The notes: generated from the letters alone by a model not told the origin. A stretch of 64,000 nt of DNA from Streptomyces sp. AM 2-1-1 (GCF_029167645.1 NZ_CP119147.1:4854501-4918500); one strand, 5' to 3'; shown: positions 1 to 8,505, counted from the stretch's first letter. A program made the numbers and translations.

Positions 1-1
1 C

Positions 2-778
2 GACAAGGGCGCGTCCGTGGTGCTCTACCGGGACGCGGAACTCCGCCGGTACCAGTACTTCGCGCACGCCGGCTGGCCCGGCTACCCGGTCGTGAACCCC
101 ACCGTGCAGGGCACCAAGTCCGGCGGACTGCTCGCCCAGGCGTGGGCCGCGCTCCAGCACGTCGGCGAGGACGGGTACACCGCGCTCGCCGCCCGGGTGG
201 CCGACGCGTCCGACCGGCTGCTGGCCGGCCTGCGCGCCCTCTCCGGCGTCCGGATCCTCGGCGAGCCCGCCGCCGGACTCGTGGCGTTCACCGTGCTCGG
301 CGGCGGCGGGACCGGCGGTGTCGCGGGTGCCGGTCCCGGTGGCGGGGCGCCGGGGGACGAGGACCGGCCCGACCTCAGCCTGCTGCTCCACCTCGCCGAC
401 GAGATGCGGGAACTCGGCTGGTACCTCCAGCCCCAGCTCTCCTTCGACGGCCTGCCGCCCAACCTGCACCTGACGCTGACCCCGGCCACGGTCGGCCGGG
501 TCGACGGCCTCCTCGCCGACCTGGCGAAGTCCCTCGTCGCCGCCCGCGCGCGGGAACCCGTCGTGGTCGACCCGGCCCTCGCCGCCCTGGCCGCGACTCT
601 CGACCCCCAGTCGCTCGGGCCCGAGGAGGTGGCCGGGGTACTGGCCTTCGCGGGGCTCGACGGGGACGCCGGTCTGCCCGGCCGGATGGCGCCGGTCCTG
701 GTGCTGCTGGACGCCCTGCCGGGTCCGCTGAAGGAGCGGCTGCTCGCGGAGTTCATCGGCGCGGTGTTCCGCGTCTGA
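2..778 (+). CDS. PLP-dependent decarboxylase/lyase, C-terminal part (cut by window edge)
   Basis: The frame is open from the first bases and has no start codon, so the gene begins outside the window; about 258 residues are visible. The first residues, DKGASVVLYR, match the segment just after the pyridoxal-phosphate lysine in group II decarboxylases and sphingosine-1-phosphate-lyase-like enzymes, where the motif reads roughly HKYG-x-x-PKGSS-x-x-LY. The catalytic lysine itself would therefore lie just outside the window. A glycine-rich insertion (about residues 99-120) interrupts the C-terminal domain, and the last 90 residues are Ala/Leu-rich. The true substrate cannot be told from this part. 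A strong hairpin terminator follows at once. Confidence 0.75.
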   Translation, partial: DKGASVVLYRDAELRRYQYFAHAGWPGYPVVNPTVQGTKSGGLLAQAWAALQHVGEDGYTALAARVADASDRLLAGLRALSGVRILGEPAAGLVAFTVLGGGGTGGVAGAGPGGGAPGDEDRPDLSLLLHLADEMRELGWYLQPQLSFDGLPPNLHLTLTPATVGRVDGLLADLAKSLVAARAREPVVVDPALAALAATLDPQSLGPEEVAGVLAFAGLDGDAGLPGRMAPVLVLLDALPGPLKERLLAEFIGAVFRV

Positions 779-804
779 CGGTCCTCCGTACCGCCCGGCA
801 CGGG

Positions 805-843
805 GAAGAGCCCCCGCGAGTCATGTCCTCGCGGGGGCTCTTC
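805..843. terminator. Bidirectional hairpin terminator
   Basis: A perfect 16-bp stem (805-820 with 828-843) closes a 7-base loop. It lies between the rightward decarboxylase gene and the leftward superoxide dismutase gene and can end both transcripts. Confidence 0.85.
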
Positions 844-911
844 TTCCATCCGCCTGCCGGGTGAAGGGTGAGAAGACGATCACGAGGCAGGACGACCAGG
901 GTTGCGGCAGG

Positions 912-1556
912 TCAGACGCCGCCCAGCAGGAGTACGTTGTCGCGCGCCTTCGCGGCGGCGTACCGCTGCGCCACGTCCTGCCAGTTGACGACCCGCCACA
1001 TCGCCTCGATGAAGTCGACCTTCTGGTTCTTGTACTGGAGGTAGAAGGCGTGCTCCCAGGCGTCGAAGACCAGGATCGGTACGGAGCCCTGGCCGACGTT
1101 GCCCTGGTGGTCGTAGACCTGCTCGACGATCAGCCGGCCGCTCAGCGGTTCGTACGCGAGGACGCCCCACCCCGAACCCTGCGTGGTGGCGGCCGCCTTC
1201 GTCAGCTGCGACCGGAAACCGGCGAAGGAGCCGAAGGAGGCGGCGATGGCGTCCGCGAGGTCGCCGACACCGTCCGCGGCGAGCGGTTCGCCGCCGCCGT
1301 CGCCGCTCATGTTGTGCCAGTAGATCGAGTGCAGGATGTGCCCCGAGAGGTGGAACGCGAGGCTCTTCTCGAGTCCGTTGACCGCGCCCCAGGCGTTCTT
1401 GTCGCGGGCCTCTTCCAGCTGCTCCAGCGTGTCGTTCGCGCCCTTCACGTACGCCGCGTGGTGCTTGTCGTGGTGGAGCTCGACGATCTGCGGGTCGATG
1501 ACCGGTTCCAGCGCCGCGTAGTCGTACGGGAGTTCCGGGAGTGTGTACGTGGCCAT
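912..1556 (-). CDS. sodF: Superoxide dismutase, Fe-type (SodF)
   Basis: The 214-residue protein is a full-length Fe/Mn-family superoxide dismutase, converting superoxide to oxygen and hydrogen peroxide in the cytoplasm. Metal ligands are visible: His28 in VELHHDKHH, the His in ILHSIYW, and the Asp and His of FDAWEHAFY. In Streptomyces this family is the iron (or iron-zinc) enzyme made when nickel is scarce, as the alternative to nickel SodN. A near-perfect Nur operator lies 34-50 bases upstream of the start, fitting nickel-dependent repression. In S. coelicolor a small RNA from the sodN 3' region is also reported to pair near the sodF start; that was not tested here. The ATG is preceded by an AAGGG-type ribosome site. 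Confidence 0.95.
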   Translation of the reverse strand: MATYTLPELPYDYAALEPVIDPQIVELHHDKHHAAYVKGANDTLEQLEEARDKNAWGAVNGLEKSLAFHLSGHILHSIYWHNMSGDGGGEPLAADGVGDLADAIAASFGSFAGFRSQLTKAAATTQGSGWGVLAYEPLSGRLIVEQVYDHQGNVGQGSVPILVFDAWEHAFYLQYKNQKVDFIEAMWRVVNWQDVAQRYAAAKARDNVLLLGGV

Positions 1557-1951
1557 GGTCCGAACCCTTCAGATGCTCAGCTGTTGTTATTGCAACCGAT
1601 GTGCAAGTGCAGGCTAGCAGGAAGAAGATCGCCGGAGGGAGGGGGCGCCCGGCCGTGCCGCGTCGTCGCGTCAGCGAGGGCGCTCGCCGCCGCTCCCCGG
1701 GTTTAGTGGGGAACCTACAGCGACGCGTCGGGCGAGGCCGCGCTGGGAAGAGCGTCTGCGCTGCATGAGGGGGAGTGATGAGGCTCACGCCGAGATGTGG
1801 TTGTCCGCGCCTCTTTGTGCGAACCCCACCAACTCCCGGCCCGGCCCTTTGTCGGCCGCACACGGTGATCAGCGGGCGGCCCGTCGGCTAACGTCAGCCG
1901 CAGGCCTGCCTTTCCGACCGTTCCCGCCCCACCCTCACCCGCGGAGTCCCG
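1557..1951. other. Divergent intergenic region sodF-bioY
   Basis: This 395-bp stretch contains no convincing gene. It carries the sodF promoter region and Nur box near 1590-1606. Nearer bioY, a TAACGT hexamer (1889-1894) inside a short inverted repeat CGGCT-N6-AGCCG (1885-1900) may be a weak promoter. Nothing else was recognised. Confidence 0.5.
1590..1606 (-). promoter_or_regulatory. Nur box (nickel-responsive repressor operator) of sodF
   Basis: The sequence TTGCAA-N5-GTGCAA matches the published Streptomyces Nur consensus tTGCaa-N5-ttGCAA at 11 of 12 half-site positions. It lies in the sodF upstream region, 34 bases before the start codon. Known biology: Nur with nickel represses sodF. 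The call rests on motif and context. Confidence 0.8.
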
Positions 1952-2545
1952 ATGAGCACTGCTGCCGCCCCCGTCCGTTCCGGAACGGTCCTCGCCGACC
2001 TGCTGCCCGCGGCCCGGCACCGCGTGGCCGTCGACACGGCCCTGGTCCTGGGCGGTGCGGCCCTCACCGGTCTCGCCGCGCAGATAGCGGTCCCGATCCC
2101 CGGATCACCGGTCCCCGTCACCGGCCAGACCTTCGCCGCGCTCCTCATCGGCTCCGCGCTGGGCGCGCGCCGCGGCTTCCTCTCGCTGGCGCTCTACGCC
2201 GTCGTCGGCATGGCCGGCATGCCGTGGTTCTCCGGCGGCACCTCCGGCGCCGGCGGCGCCACCTTCGGCTACGTGCTCGGCATGCTGCTCGCCGCCACCG
2301 TCGTCGGAGCTCTCGCCCGCCGGGGCGGCGACCGCTCCGTGCTGCGTACCGCGGGCACCATGGCCGTCGGCTCCGCCCTCACCTACGCGGTCGGCGTCCC
2401 CTACCTCGCCCTCTCCACCGGCATGTCGGCGAGCGCGGCGATCGCCGCCGGCCTGACACCGTTCCTCATCGGCGACGCGGTGAAGGCGCTGCTCGCGATG
2501 GGCGCGCTGCCCGCCTCCTGGAAGCTCCTCGGCCACCGCGGCTGA
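1952..2545 (+). CDS. bioY: Biotin transporter BioY (ECF S component)
   Basis: This 197-residue, very hydrophobic protein has the BioY signature: about six membrane segments, the conserved PIPGSPVPVTGQTF loop after the first segment, and a GAxRGFLSLALY-type segment. BioY is the substrate-binding membrane subunit of biotin energy-coupling-factor transporters and can also work without a dedicated ATPase. No bioM or bioN gene is adjacent, so it either works alone or shares an ATPase module encoded elsewhere. The gene stands alone between sodF (divergent) and rpiB, and ends in a strong terminator. No clear BirA-type operator was recognised upstream. Confidence 0.93.
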   Translation: MSTAAAPVRSGTVLADLLPAARHRVAVDTALVLGGAALTGLAAQIAVPIPGSPVPVTGQTFAALLIGSALGARRGFLSLALYAVVGMAGMPWFSGGTSGAGGATFGYVLGMLLAATVVGALARRGGDRSVLRTAGTMAVGSALTYAVGVPYLALSTGMSASAAIAAGLTPFLIGDAVKALLAMGALPASWKLLGHRG

Positions 2546-2562
2546 ATCGCCCTCCCGCTCCG

Positions 2563-2605
2563 CGCCGAAAGGCCCACCGGACAGGCTCCGGTGGGCCTTT
2601 CGGCG
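2563..2605 (+). terminator. Hairpin terminator of bioY
   Basis: A perfect 18-bp stem (2563-2580 with 2588-2605) with a 7-base loop starts 18 bases after the bioY stop codon. Confidence 0.88.
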
Positions 2606-2746
2606 TCTTCGTACGCGCGCCGCGAACCCGCCCGTATCCCTGCGGGGACGCACCCCCGCAGGTCCGAGGCGGTGCGCCCGCGACCCCGCTGACGGCCCCG
2701 ACCCCGCTGACGGCCTCCTCGCCGCGCCCGTGCCACACTTTCCGGC

Positions 2747-3235
2747 ATGCGCGTGTACCTCGGATCGGACCATGCCGGCTACGAACTCAAGAACCACCTC
2801 GTCGAGTGGCTGACGGCCCACGGCCACGAGGCCGTGGACTGTGGACCCCACATCTATGACGCCCAGGACGACTACCCGCCGTTCTGCCTCCGTGCCGCCG
2901 AGAAGACGGCCGCGGACCCGGAGAGCCTCGGTGTCGTGATCGGCGGCTCGGGCAACGGCGAGCAGATCGCCGCCAACAAGGTCAAGGGCGTCCGTGCGGC
3001 GCTGGCCTGGAGCGAGCAGACCGCCGCCCTCGGCCGCGAGCACAACGACGCCAACGTCGTGGCCATCGGCGGCCGGATGCACTCCGAGGAGGAGTCCACC
3101 AAGTTCGTCGAGATCTTCCTCAACACCCCGTACTCCGGCGAGGAGCGCCACACCCGGCGCATCGAGATGCTCTCGGCGTACGAGGAGACCGGCGAGCTCC
3201 CCCCGGTCCCCGCCCACCATCCGCAGCAGGGCTGA
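2747..3235 (+). CDS. rpiB: Ribose-5-phosphate isomerase B
   Basis: The protein (162 residues) belongs to the RpiB/LacAB family, which interconverts ribose 5-phosphate and ribulose 5-phosphate in the pentose phosphate pathway. It begins MRVYLGSDHAGYELK, the phosphate/ring-opening region, and carries GGSGNGEQIAANK, in which Glu72 takes the place of the catalytic Cys of the E. coli enzyme, as in other actinobacterial RpiB proteins. It supplies the pool from which the ribulose 5-phosphate needed for ribitol synthesis (locus at 39 kb) would come. The start has only a poor ribosome site; a CACACT hexamer lies seven bases before the ATG, so it may be leaderless. Confidence 0.93.
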   Translation: MRVYLGSDHAGYELKNHLVEWLTAHGHEAVDCGPHIYDAQDDYPPFCLRAAEKTAADPESLGVVIGGSGNGEQIAANKVKGVRAALAWSEQTAALGREHNDANVVAIGGRMHSEEESTKFVEIFLNTPYSGEERHTRRIEMLSAYEETGELPPVPAHHPQQG

Positions 3236-3269
3236 CCGCGACCGCCCCGCATCCGCCGACCACCTCACC

Positions 3270-3298
3270 GTGCCGCCAGGGCCGTCGCCCGGCGGCAC
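3270..3298 (+). terminator. Hairpin between rpiB and the glycosylase gene
   Basis: An 8-bp stem plus 3 bp beyond a bulged A (GTGCCGCC with GGCGGCAC) is followed by CGTTTT. It is a probable terminator of rpiB, though it lies only 28 bases before the next start codon. Confidence 0.5.
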
Positions 3299-3326
3299 GG
3301 CCGTTTTGCCCGTCAGGAGAGCCCGC

Positions 3327-4136
3327 GTGCCCGAGGGACACACCATCCACCGCCTCGCGGCCGACCATCGTGAGCGATTCGCCGGACGGCCGGTGCGCGT
3401 CAGCAGCCCGCAGGGAAAGTTCGCCGAGGGCGCGGCACTCCTCGACGGCCGGGTCCTCGACGATGCCGACGCCCACGGAAAGCACCTTTTCCTCGGCTTC
3501 GGCGCCGGCGGATGGGTCCACATCCACCTCGGCCTCTTCGGCAAGCTCCGCTTCGGTACGGCCCCCGCTCCGCCGCCCACCGACACGGTCCGCCTCCGGC
3601 TGGCCGGCGCCGGCCACTGGGCCGACCTGCGCGGCCCCACCACCTGCGCCCTCATCACCGAGCCCGAGAAGAACGCGATACACGCACGCCTCGGCCCGGA
3701 CCCCCTGCGCGGCGACGAGGACGGAGAGCGCGCCTGGCGCCGGATCTCCCGCAGCCGGGTCACCGTCGCGGCGCTGCTGATGGACCAGAAGGTCGTCTCC
3801 GGCGTCGGCAACGTCTACCGCGCCGAGGTCCTCTTCCGCCACGGCATCGACCCGTACCGCCCCGGCAAGGACCTCACCCGCGCCGAGTGGGACGCGATTT
3901 GGGCCGACCTCGTCCTGCTGATGCGCGAGGGAGTGCGGAACAACCGGATCGACACCGTCCGGCCCGAGCACACGCCCGAAGCGATGGGCCGCCCGCCCCG
4001 CGTCGACGACCACGGCGGCGAGGTCTACGTCTACCGGCGCGACCGCCGCCCGTGCCACCTGTGCGGCACCGACGTCCGCACCGCCGAACTGGCCGCCCGC
4101 AACCTGTTCTGGTGCCCCGGCTGCCAGCGTCGCTGA
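3327..4136 (+). CDS. Fpg/Nei family DNA glycosylase (Nei2-like)
   Basis: The reading frame is open far upstream, but the GTG at 3327 is the right start: it has an AGGAGA ribosome site six bases before it and yields the family N terminus (V)PEGHTIHR, with catalytic Pro2 and Glu3 after processing. The 269-residue enzyme excises oxidised pyrimidines or other damaged bases and nicks the strand. SPQGKF resembles the mycobacterial Nei2 lysine loop. The C terminus has a complete zinc finger, CHLCG followed by CPGC (Cys-x2-Cys-x16-Cys-x2-Cys), next to the DNA-intercalating helix. The precise damage specificity is not predictable. It lies downstream of rpiB with a hairpin between them. Confidence 0.9.
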   Translation: MPEGHTIHRLAADHRERFAGRPVRVSSPQGKFAEGAALLDGRVLDDADAHGKHLFLGFGAGGWVHIHLGLFGKLRFGTAPAPPPTDTVRLRLAGAGHWADLRGPTTCALITEPEKNAIHARLGPDPLRGDEDGERAWRRISRSRVTVAALLMDQKVVSGVGNVYRAEVLFRHGIDPYRPGKDLTRAEWDAIWADLVLLMREGVRNNRIDTVRPEHTPEAMGRPPRVDDHGGEVYVYRRDRRPCHLCGTDVRTAELAARNLFWCPGCQRR

Positions 4137-4418
4137 CCGCCCCGCGGCGGACCGGGTGCCCCGCACCCGGCCGTACCGGTTCCAGCTGCTCCCGGCCCCG
4201 GCGTGCGCGTACGGGTGCCCCGACGGCGACTCCGTCCACGCCGATTGACCCCACCGAACGCACGTTCCCCCAATCCGTCCCGGGCGGTGGGCCCGACCCG
4301 CTCCCCCCGGCCGGTCCGGCGTCGTACGCCACGCCCGCCGTAGCCTCCACCGGCGGCGCGACGCCCTTTCGTACCGCCCCGAGCCGGGGTCCCCCTGCGC
4401 GGCGACCCGTTCGGTCGA

Positions 4419-4424
4419 TAGGGT
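4419..4424 (+). promoter_or_regulatory. -10 element of a leaderless promoter (phosphatase gene)
   Basis: TAGGGT ends seven bases before the ATG at 4432, placing the transcription start at the start codon. No clear -35 hexamer is seen. Confidence 0.45.
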
Positions 4425-4431
4425 CCCGACA

Positions 4432-5574
4432 ATGGCCTCTCGCGACGGAGTGAACGCGCACATGGCCCGGTGGCGACGGACGGCCCACCGGGTCCGCATC
4501 GCGCTGCGCCGGTCGGGGGTCGACTACTTCCGCGGTGACGGGGCCGACTGGATAGCCTTCGTCGGGCTGCTGCTGATGATCCCGGCCCTCACGCTGGCGA
4601 CGATCTGGAACCCGGAGTGGTTCTCGCCCACCGCCCTCGTCCTGCCGATCGTCGCGGGCGGACTGCTGCTCCGCCCCTCCAGCCTGCTCACCCTGTACGC
4701 CGTCGCCGCGGGCGCGCTGATCGTCGAGTCCTTCACCCTCGGCCCGTCCCCGGCGGACGTCACCGTCACCCCCGGCAACGTGCTCGTCGTCGGGGCCTGC
4801 GGCTTCTTCGGCCTGGTCCTCGCCCAGTTCCGGGCCCGCGTCGGGGTGCCCTGGCGGCGCGGCGGCACCATGCTCTTCGACCTCCGCGAACGCATCCGGG
4901 TCCAGAGCGCGCTGCCCCGCCTGCCGAAGGGCTGGCACTGCGAGATGTCGCTGCGCCCCGCAGGGGGCCAGTCCTTCTCGGGTGACTTCGTCGTCGCGGC
5001 CCGCACCCACGGCGGCCGCACGCTGGAGGTCGTCCTCACCGACGTCTCCGGCAAGGGCATGGACGCCGGTTCCCGCGCCCTGCTCCTCTCCGGCGCGTTC
5101 GGCGGCCTCCTCGGCTCGCTCCCGCCGCACGGATTCCTGCCCGCCGCCAACGGCTACCTGCTCCGCCAGGACTGGGACGAGGGGTTCGCCACCTCGATCC
5201 ACCTGGTGCTGGACCTGGAGACCGGCGACTACGAGATCCTCTCCGCCGGCCACCCGCCGGCCCTCCAGCTGAACGCCGCGACCGGCCAGTGGGAGGAGAA
5301 GGCCGCGGAGGGCCCGCTGCTCGGCGTCTACGACGGTGCGGAGTTCGACGCGGTCAAGGGCTCGCTCGCCTCGGGCGACGTGCTGATGCTCTTCACCGAC
5401 GGCCTGGTGGAGGCGTCGGACCGGGACATCGCCGACGGCATCGACCGGCTGACCGGCGAGGCAGACCGGTACGTCACCACCGGGTTCGAAGGCGCCGCCT
5501 GGCACCTGATCGAGGCGTGCGCGAAGGACGTCAACGACGACCGCGCCCTGCTCCTCCTCTCCCGCCGCAGCTGA
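4432..5574 (+). CDS. Membrane-anchored SpoIIE-type PP2C serine phosphatase
   Basis: The protein (380 residues) has a short basic N terminus, three or four membrane segments (about residues 35-140) and a C-terminal SpoIIE/RsbU-type PP2C domain. Metal-binding acidic motifs are present: SGDF, LTDVSGKGMDA, LFTDGLVEAS and the terminal DDRALLLL. Family members dephosphorylate anti-anti-sigma factors or similar partners; the partner here is unknown and no anti-sigma gene is adjacent. Two starts are possible. ATG 4432 has a leaderless -10 spacing, while ATG 4462 has a GGAG 11 bases upstream and would give a protein ten residues shorter. Streptomyces genomes carry many such phosphatases. Confidence 0.85.
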   Translation: MASRDGVNAHMARWRRTAHRVRIALRRSGVDYFRGDGADWIAFVGLLLMIPALTLATIWNPEWFSPTALVLPIVAGGLLLRPSSLLTLYAVAAGALIVESFTLGPSPADVTVTPGNVLVVGACGFFGLVLAQFRARVGVPWRRGGTMLFDLRERIRVQSALPRLPKGWHCEMSLRPAGGQSFSGDFVVAARTHGGRTLEVVLTDVSGKGMDAGSRALLLSGAFGGLLGSLPPHGFLPAANGYLLRQDWDEGFATSIHLVLDLETGDYEILSAGHPPALQLNAATGQWEEKAAEGPLLGVYDGAEFDAVKGSLASGDVLMLFTDGLVEASDRDIADGIDRLTGEADRYVTTGFEGAAWHLIEACAKDVNDDRALLLLSRRS

Positions 5575-5631
5575 ACGGGCGAGGAGAGCGGCGGCGGGAG
5601 AGGCGTTTCCCACGGCCACGGGGGTGCCCGT

Positions 5632-5699
5632 ACGTCGGACGGGCCCGGCCCTCCAGCCCATCGACACGTCGGACGGGCCCGGCCCTCCAGCCCATCGAC
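5632..5699. repeat. Two tandem copies of a 34-bp intergenic repeat
   Basis: Positions 5632-5665 and 5666-5699 are identical 34-bp units. Each can fold into an imperfect hairpin (CGTCG...CGACG with inner GGGC...GCCC). A partial third piece, containing CATCGACACGTCG, follows near 5706-5718. The unit lies in the 268-bp gap after the phosphatase gene and may act as a transcription terminator. Confidence 0.85.
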
Positions 5700-5830
5700 G
5701 GGCCCCATCGACACGTCGAGGACCAGGGCAAAGAGAAGGTCAAGAAATCCTCCGTCCGGGGACGGGCCGACACCGCGAGACGGATCAGGACGCCCGTCGC
5801 CGAAGCCTGTCCCCGGGGGATGCCCGGCCG

Positions 5831-5836
5831 TAGGGT
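5831..5836 (+). promoter_or_regulatory. -10 element of a leaderless promoter (HD hydrolase)
   Basis: TAGGGT lies six bases before the ATG at 5843, and no Shine-Dalgarno sequence is present. Confidence 0.5.
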
Positions 5837-5842
5837 CGCCCC

Positions 5843-6316
5843 ATGACGGAGCCCTTCTGGAACCTGGCCGAGGTGGAGGCGCTCGCCCGCGCGGCGCACG
5901 CCGAGCAGACCGACAAGGCCGGCCGGCCGTACGCCGAGCACCTGGCGGCCGTGGCCGCAGGGGTGCGGGACCGGGGCGGCAGCGCGGAACAGATCGCCGC
6001 CGCCTGGCTGCACGACTCCGTCGAGGACGGGGTGCTCGGCCGGGAGTGGCTGGCCGACGCGGCACTGGATCCCCGCGTGAAGGAGATGGTGCTCGCTCTC
6101 ACCCGGCGGGAGGACGAGGAGTTGTCCGCGTACGCCGGCAGGATTCTGGCCACGCCGGGCGCGCTGCTGATCAAGGAGGCGGACGTCGCCCACAACGCGG
6201 ACCCGGAGCGCCTGGCCGTCCTGGATCCGGCCGTGGCTACCCGGCTGACGGAGAAATATGCGCAGGTACGACGGCTGCTCGGTCTCCATGTCGATGAATC
6301 GCCCCCGACCGAATGA
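5843..6316 (+). CDS. HD-domain phosphohydrolase (SpoT/MESH1-like)
   Basis: This 157-residue protein is a compact HD-domain hydrolase resembling the ppGpp hydrolase half of RelA/SpoT and stand-alone MESH1 enzymes. Metal-binding motifs are visible in order: the first His in YAEHLAAVA, the HD pair in WLHDSVEDG, and the final Asp in KEADVAHNAD. It lacks the synthetase and regulatory domains. Substrate could be ppGpp or another nucleotide; the sequence does not decide. It appears leaderless, with TAGGGT six bases before the ATG. Upstream lies a tandem 34-bp repeat; downstream it converges with an acyltransferase gene. Confidence 0.85.
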   Translation: MTEPFWNLAEVEALARAAHAEQTDKAGRPYAEHLAAVAAGVRDRGGSAEQIAAAWLHDSVEDGVLGREWLADAALDPRVKEMVLALTRREDEELSAYAGRILATPGALLIKEADVAHNADPERLAVLDPAVATRLTEKYAQVRRLLGLHVDESPPTE

Positions 6317-6438
6317 ATTCGGCCAACCCGCGCCCGTAGGGAATCCGTGTCCGCCGAGAGGGCCGACGGGGACGGCGGTGACGTGGAGACCGGCGGGGCG
6401 GACGGGCCCGGAGGGCGGGGACGGGGCGGCGCGCCGCG

Positions 6439-7593
6439 TCAGCGGCCGGCGGGGCTCCTGCGGAAGGCCCACGCCATGTCCGGCTCGGTGGCGAACCGCA
6501 TCACCCGGCGGACCGGCGGCGTGCAGAGCAGCGTCACCGCCACGGCCGCCATGACCGCGACGAGGGCCAGCCCTGCCGGGCCGGAGAGCCACGCGTTCCC
6601 GTCGATGAGTCCGGCGTACTCGGCGCCCCGGATGAGGAAGCCGTGCAGCAGATAGCCGCAGATGGTGCCGGCGCCCAGTTTCGTGAACCAGGTCGTCCTG
6701 GCCGGCACCCAGGAGAGGAACCCCGCGGTGAGCAGCAGGGCGCAGCCGAACATCAGCAGCGTCATCGTCACCCCGGACCACCAGGGCGCACCCAGCTCCT
6801 GGGCGCTGTCGCTGCGGTAGAACCAGCCGAGCTGCAGGTGCGGGGCGACCGCGTAGGCGAACGCCAGGGCGGCCGCGAAGAGAGGCAGGGCGAGGAGCCG
6901 TACCTCGCGTCGGCGGACCCGGACGAAGTGCTCCGGCCGCGCCAGTACGCCCAGGACGAAGAAGGGCAGGAACTGCAGGACTCGTTGGAGATCCAGGTCG
7001 TTCCCGATGCCGGGGGAGACCGAGGCGAGCGCGGCCACGGCGAGAGCGACGGGGAGCGGGTGGCGCAGCGTCCGCCAGAGGGGGGTGGTCAGCCGCCAGA
7101 TGAGCAGGGCGGCCAGGAACCAGGTCAGGAAGAGCGGGTCGAGCAGGGTGATCGGCGCGTCGGGTTCTCCGCCCGCGTACCGCCTGAACAGCGAGTACGC
7201 CGTCTCGAACACCACGTAGGGGACGGCGACGCCGGTGACGAGCCGCTTCATCCTGCCCGGACTCGCGTCGAAGGATCGGGAGAAGTGGCCGGAGACGAGG
7301 ATGAACGCGGGCATGTGGAACGTGTAGATGATCATGTAGACCGCACGGGCCGCCCGGCTGTCGCCCATCACCGGTTCCCAGGAGTGCGCCACGGCGACGA
7401 GCACGATGGCCAGATACTTCACGTTGTCGAAGTAGGGATCGCGCGGCTTGGCCACCGGAGCGGACGCCCGTGGCGCCGACGCGGGCGCCGGGGGAGCCCC
7501 CGTCGCGATCGCTGCGGATCCTGGTCCGGGCTCCGGGTCCAGGGTCTCCGGCGGAAGCGCGGTCCTCTGTGCACGACTCGGAGCGGGAAGCAT
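6439..7593 (-). CDS. Acyltransferase 3 family membrane protein
   Basis: The 384-residue integral membrane protein starts with a roughly 45-residue Pro/Ala-rich cytoplasmic stretch, then PYFDNVKYLAIVLVAVAHSW, typical of the acyltransferase 3 (OafB/NodX/fucose O-acetylase-like) family with its conserved His in the first membrane helix. About ten membrane segments follow. These enzymes O-acylate extracytoplasmic sugars or lipids; the substrate here is unknown. The gene is monocistronic and preceded by an unusually AT-rich upstream region with a good promoter candidate. It might modify cell-wall polymers, but nothing nearby proves that. Confidence 0.85.
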   Translation of the reverse strand: MLPAPSRAQRTALPPETLDPEPGPGSAAIATGAPPAPASAPRASAPVAKPRDPYFDNVKYLAIVLVAVAHSWEPVMGDSRAARAVYMIIYTFHMPAFILVSGHFSRSFDASPGRMKRLVTGVAVPYVVFETAYSLFRRYAGGEPDAPITLLDPLFLTWFLAALLIWRLTTPLWRTLRHPLPVALAVAALASVSPGIGNDLDLQRVLQFLPFFVLGVLARPEHFVRVRRREVRLLALPLFAAALAFAYAVAPHLQLGWFYRSDSAQELGAPWWSGVTMTLLMFGCALLLTAGFLSWVPARTTWFTKLGAGTICGYLLHGFLIRGAEYAGLIDGNAWLSGPAGLALVAVMAAVAVTLLCTPPVRRVMRFATEPDMAWAFRRSPAGR

Positions 7594-8103
7594 TCGAAAA
7601 ACCTAAACCTGTCGTTCGCTTTTCGTAAAACGCGTCGGAAAATATCCGCTTGCCCTTCAATTCGGCCTCGAAACAGCAGAGTTCTGTACCTTATGAGGGA
7701 TTGATACCTACTCAAGTCGGGCAAATGACCTCCCCACGGGCGTGGGCGAAAGAGGACACACGCCCCCACTTCCGATTTCTGTGCGGGACTCGTGAGAAAG
7801 GGGCGTCCTCGTGTGGGGAGATCGCCGCCCATGCGCTGCGGCTCGCTCGATCGCCGCGGGGCAGGGCCGGGGCGCTGGGCCCTCGTCCGTCCGGTCGCTC
7901 CGGGCTCGCAGAGGCCCTCCCCGTCCGGGCGACTGCGGCGCCGGGGTGCGCGGACGGTGTGAAGATGGCGAAAACCAGCCAGGTCACCCCGTCACCCGGC
8001 CACCCTCTCGCGGGAGTTGATGGCACGATGGAGTGAACGGAGGGCGCGCGACGGAGCACGCCCCCGGGCCGGCAAGGCGGACCGACCTAGGGTGTGAGCA
8101 GTC
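7594..8103. other. AT-rich divergent intergenic region
   Basis: This 510-bp region between the acyltransferase and a small membrane-protein gene holds no convincing coding sequence. The part at 7594-7735 is clearly less GC-rich than the rest of the window and contains the acyltransferase promoter candidate. The remainder is ordinary GC-rich sequence in which nothing was recognised. Confidence 0.5.
7688..7715 (-). promoter_or_regulatory. Candidate promoter of the acyltransferase gene
   Basis: On the minus strand TTGAGT (complement of 7710-7715) and TAAGGT (complement of 7688-7693) are separated by 16 bases, close to the vegetative consensus. The predicted transcript would have a leader of about 85 bases. 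Confidence 0.45.
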
Positions 8104-8298
8104 GTGGCCATTTCACTGTCTGTGGTGCTGATGTTGGCGATCATCCTGGTGGTGCTGATCCGAGGTGGATCCATCAAGGCCGGGCCGGCGATCGTCGCGA
8201 TCCTCTTCGGCTTCTTCCTGGCGTCGACGGGCATGGCGCCGTCGATCAACAGGTTCATGAACTCCATAGCCGAGACGATCAACCAGATCAGCTTCTGA
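8104..8298 (+). CDS. Small conserved membrane protein (64 aa)
   Basis: This 64-residue protein has two hydrophobic helices (about residues 5-19 and 28-45) separated by RGGSIKAG, and a polar C terminus. It starts at GTG 8104 and is followed by a strong bidirectional terminator. I recognise no functional domain. The gene lies alone between an acyltransferase and tRNA-Gly. Proteins of this look are common single-gene entries in Streptomyces, but no role is assigned here. Confidence 0.7.
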   Translation: MAISLSVVLMLAIILVVLIRGGSIKAGPAIVAILFGFFLASTGMAPSINRFMNSIAETINQISF

Positions 8299-8452
8299 AC
8301 CGCCCTCCGGCCCGGCCGCGGTGCACCCGTGTCCCGCGTACGGAGACCGTGCCCGGCCGCCGCGCCCCGGGCCGCGTACGGAGACCTCCGTCGCCCGGCC
8401 GACCGCCGTCCCCACGGCCGGCCGGGCGACGGCCCGTCGCACGCGCGAACGA

Positions 8453-8505
8453 CGAAGGCCCGGTGCCGCGCCCGTGGGATCACGGGACGCGGCACCGGGC
8501 CTTCG
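8453..8505. terminator. Very strong bidirectional terminator
   Basis: An 18-bp perfect stem (8453-8470 with 8488-8505) continues, after a one-base bulge, into a 6-bp inner stem (CCCGTG with CACGGG) capped by GGAT. It separates the small membrane-protein gene from the opposing tRNA-Gly gene. Confidence 0.9.

Noticed and set aside
1885..1900. CGGCT-N6-AGCCG inverted repeat before bioY as a biotin-repressor site
   Set aside because: It does not resemble known BirA, BioR or BioQ operators, and such short repeats are frequent in this GC range.
7650..8036. Open frame in the acyltransferase upstream region
   Set aside because: No ribosome site, odd composition, and the region overlaps the promoter.
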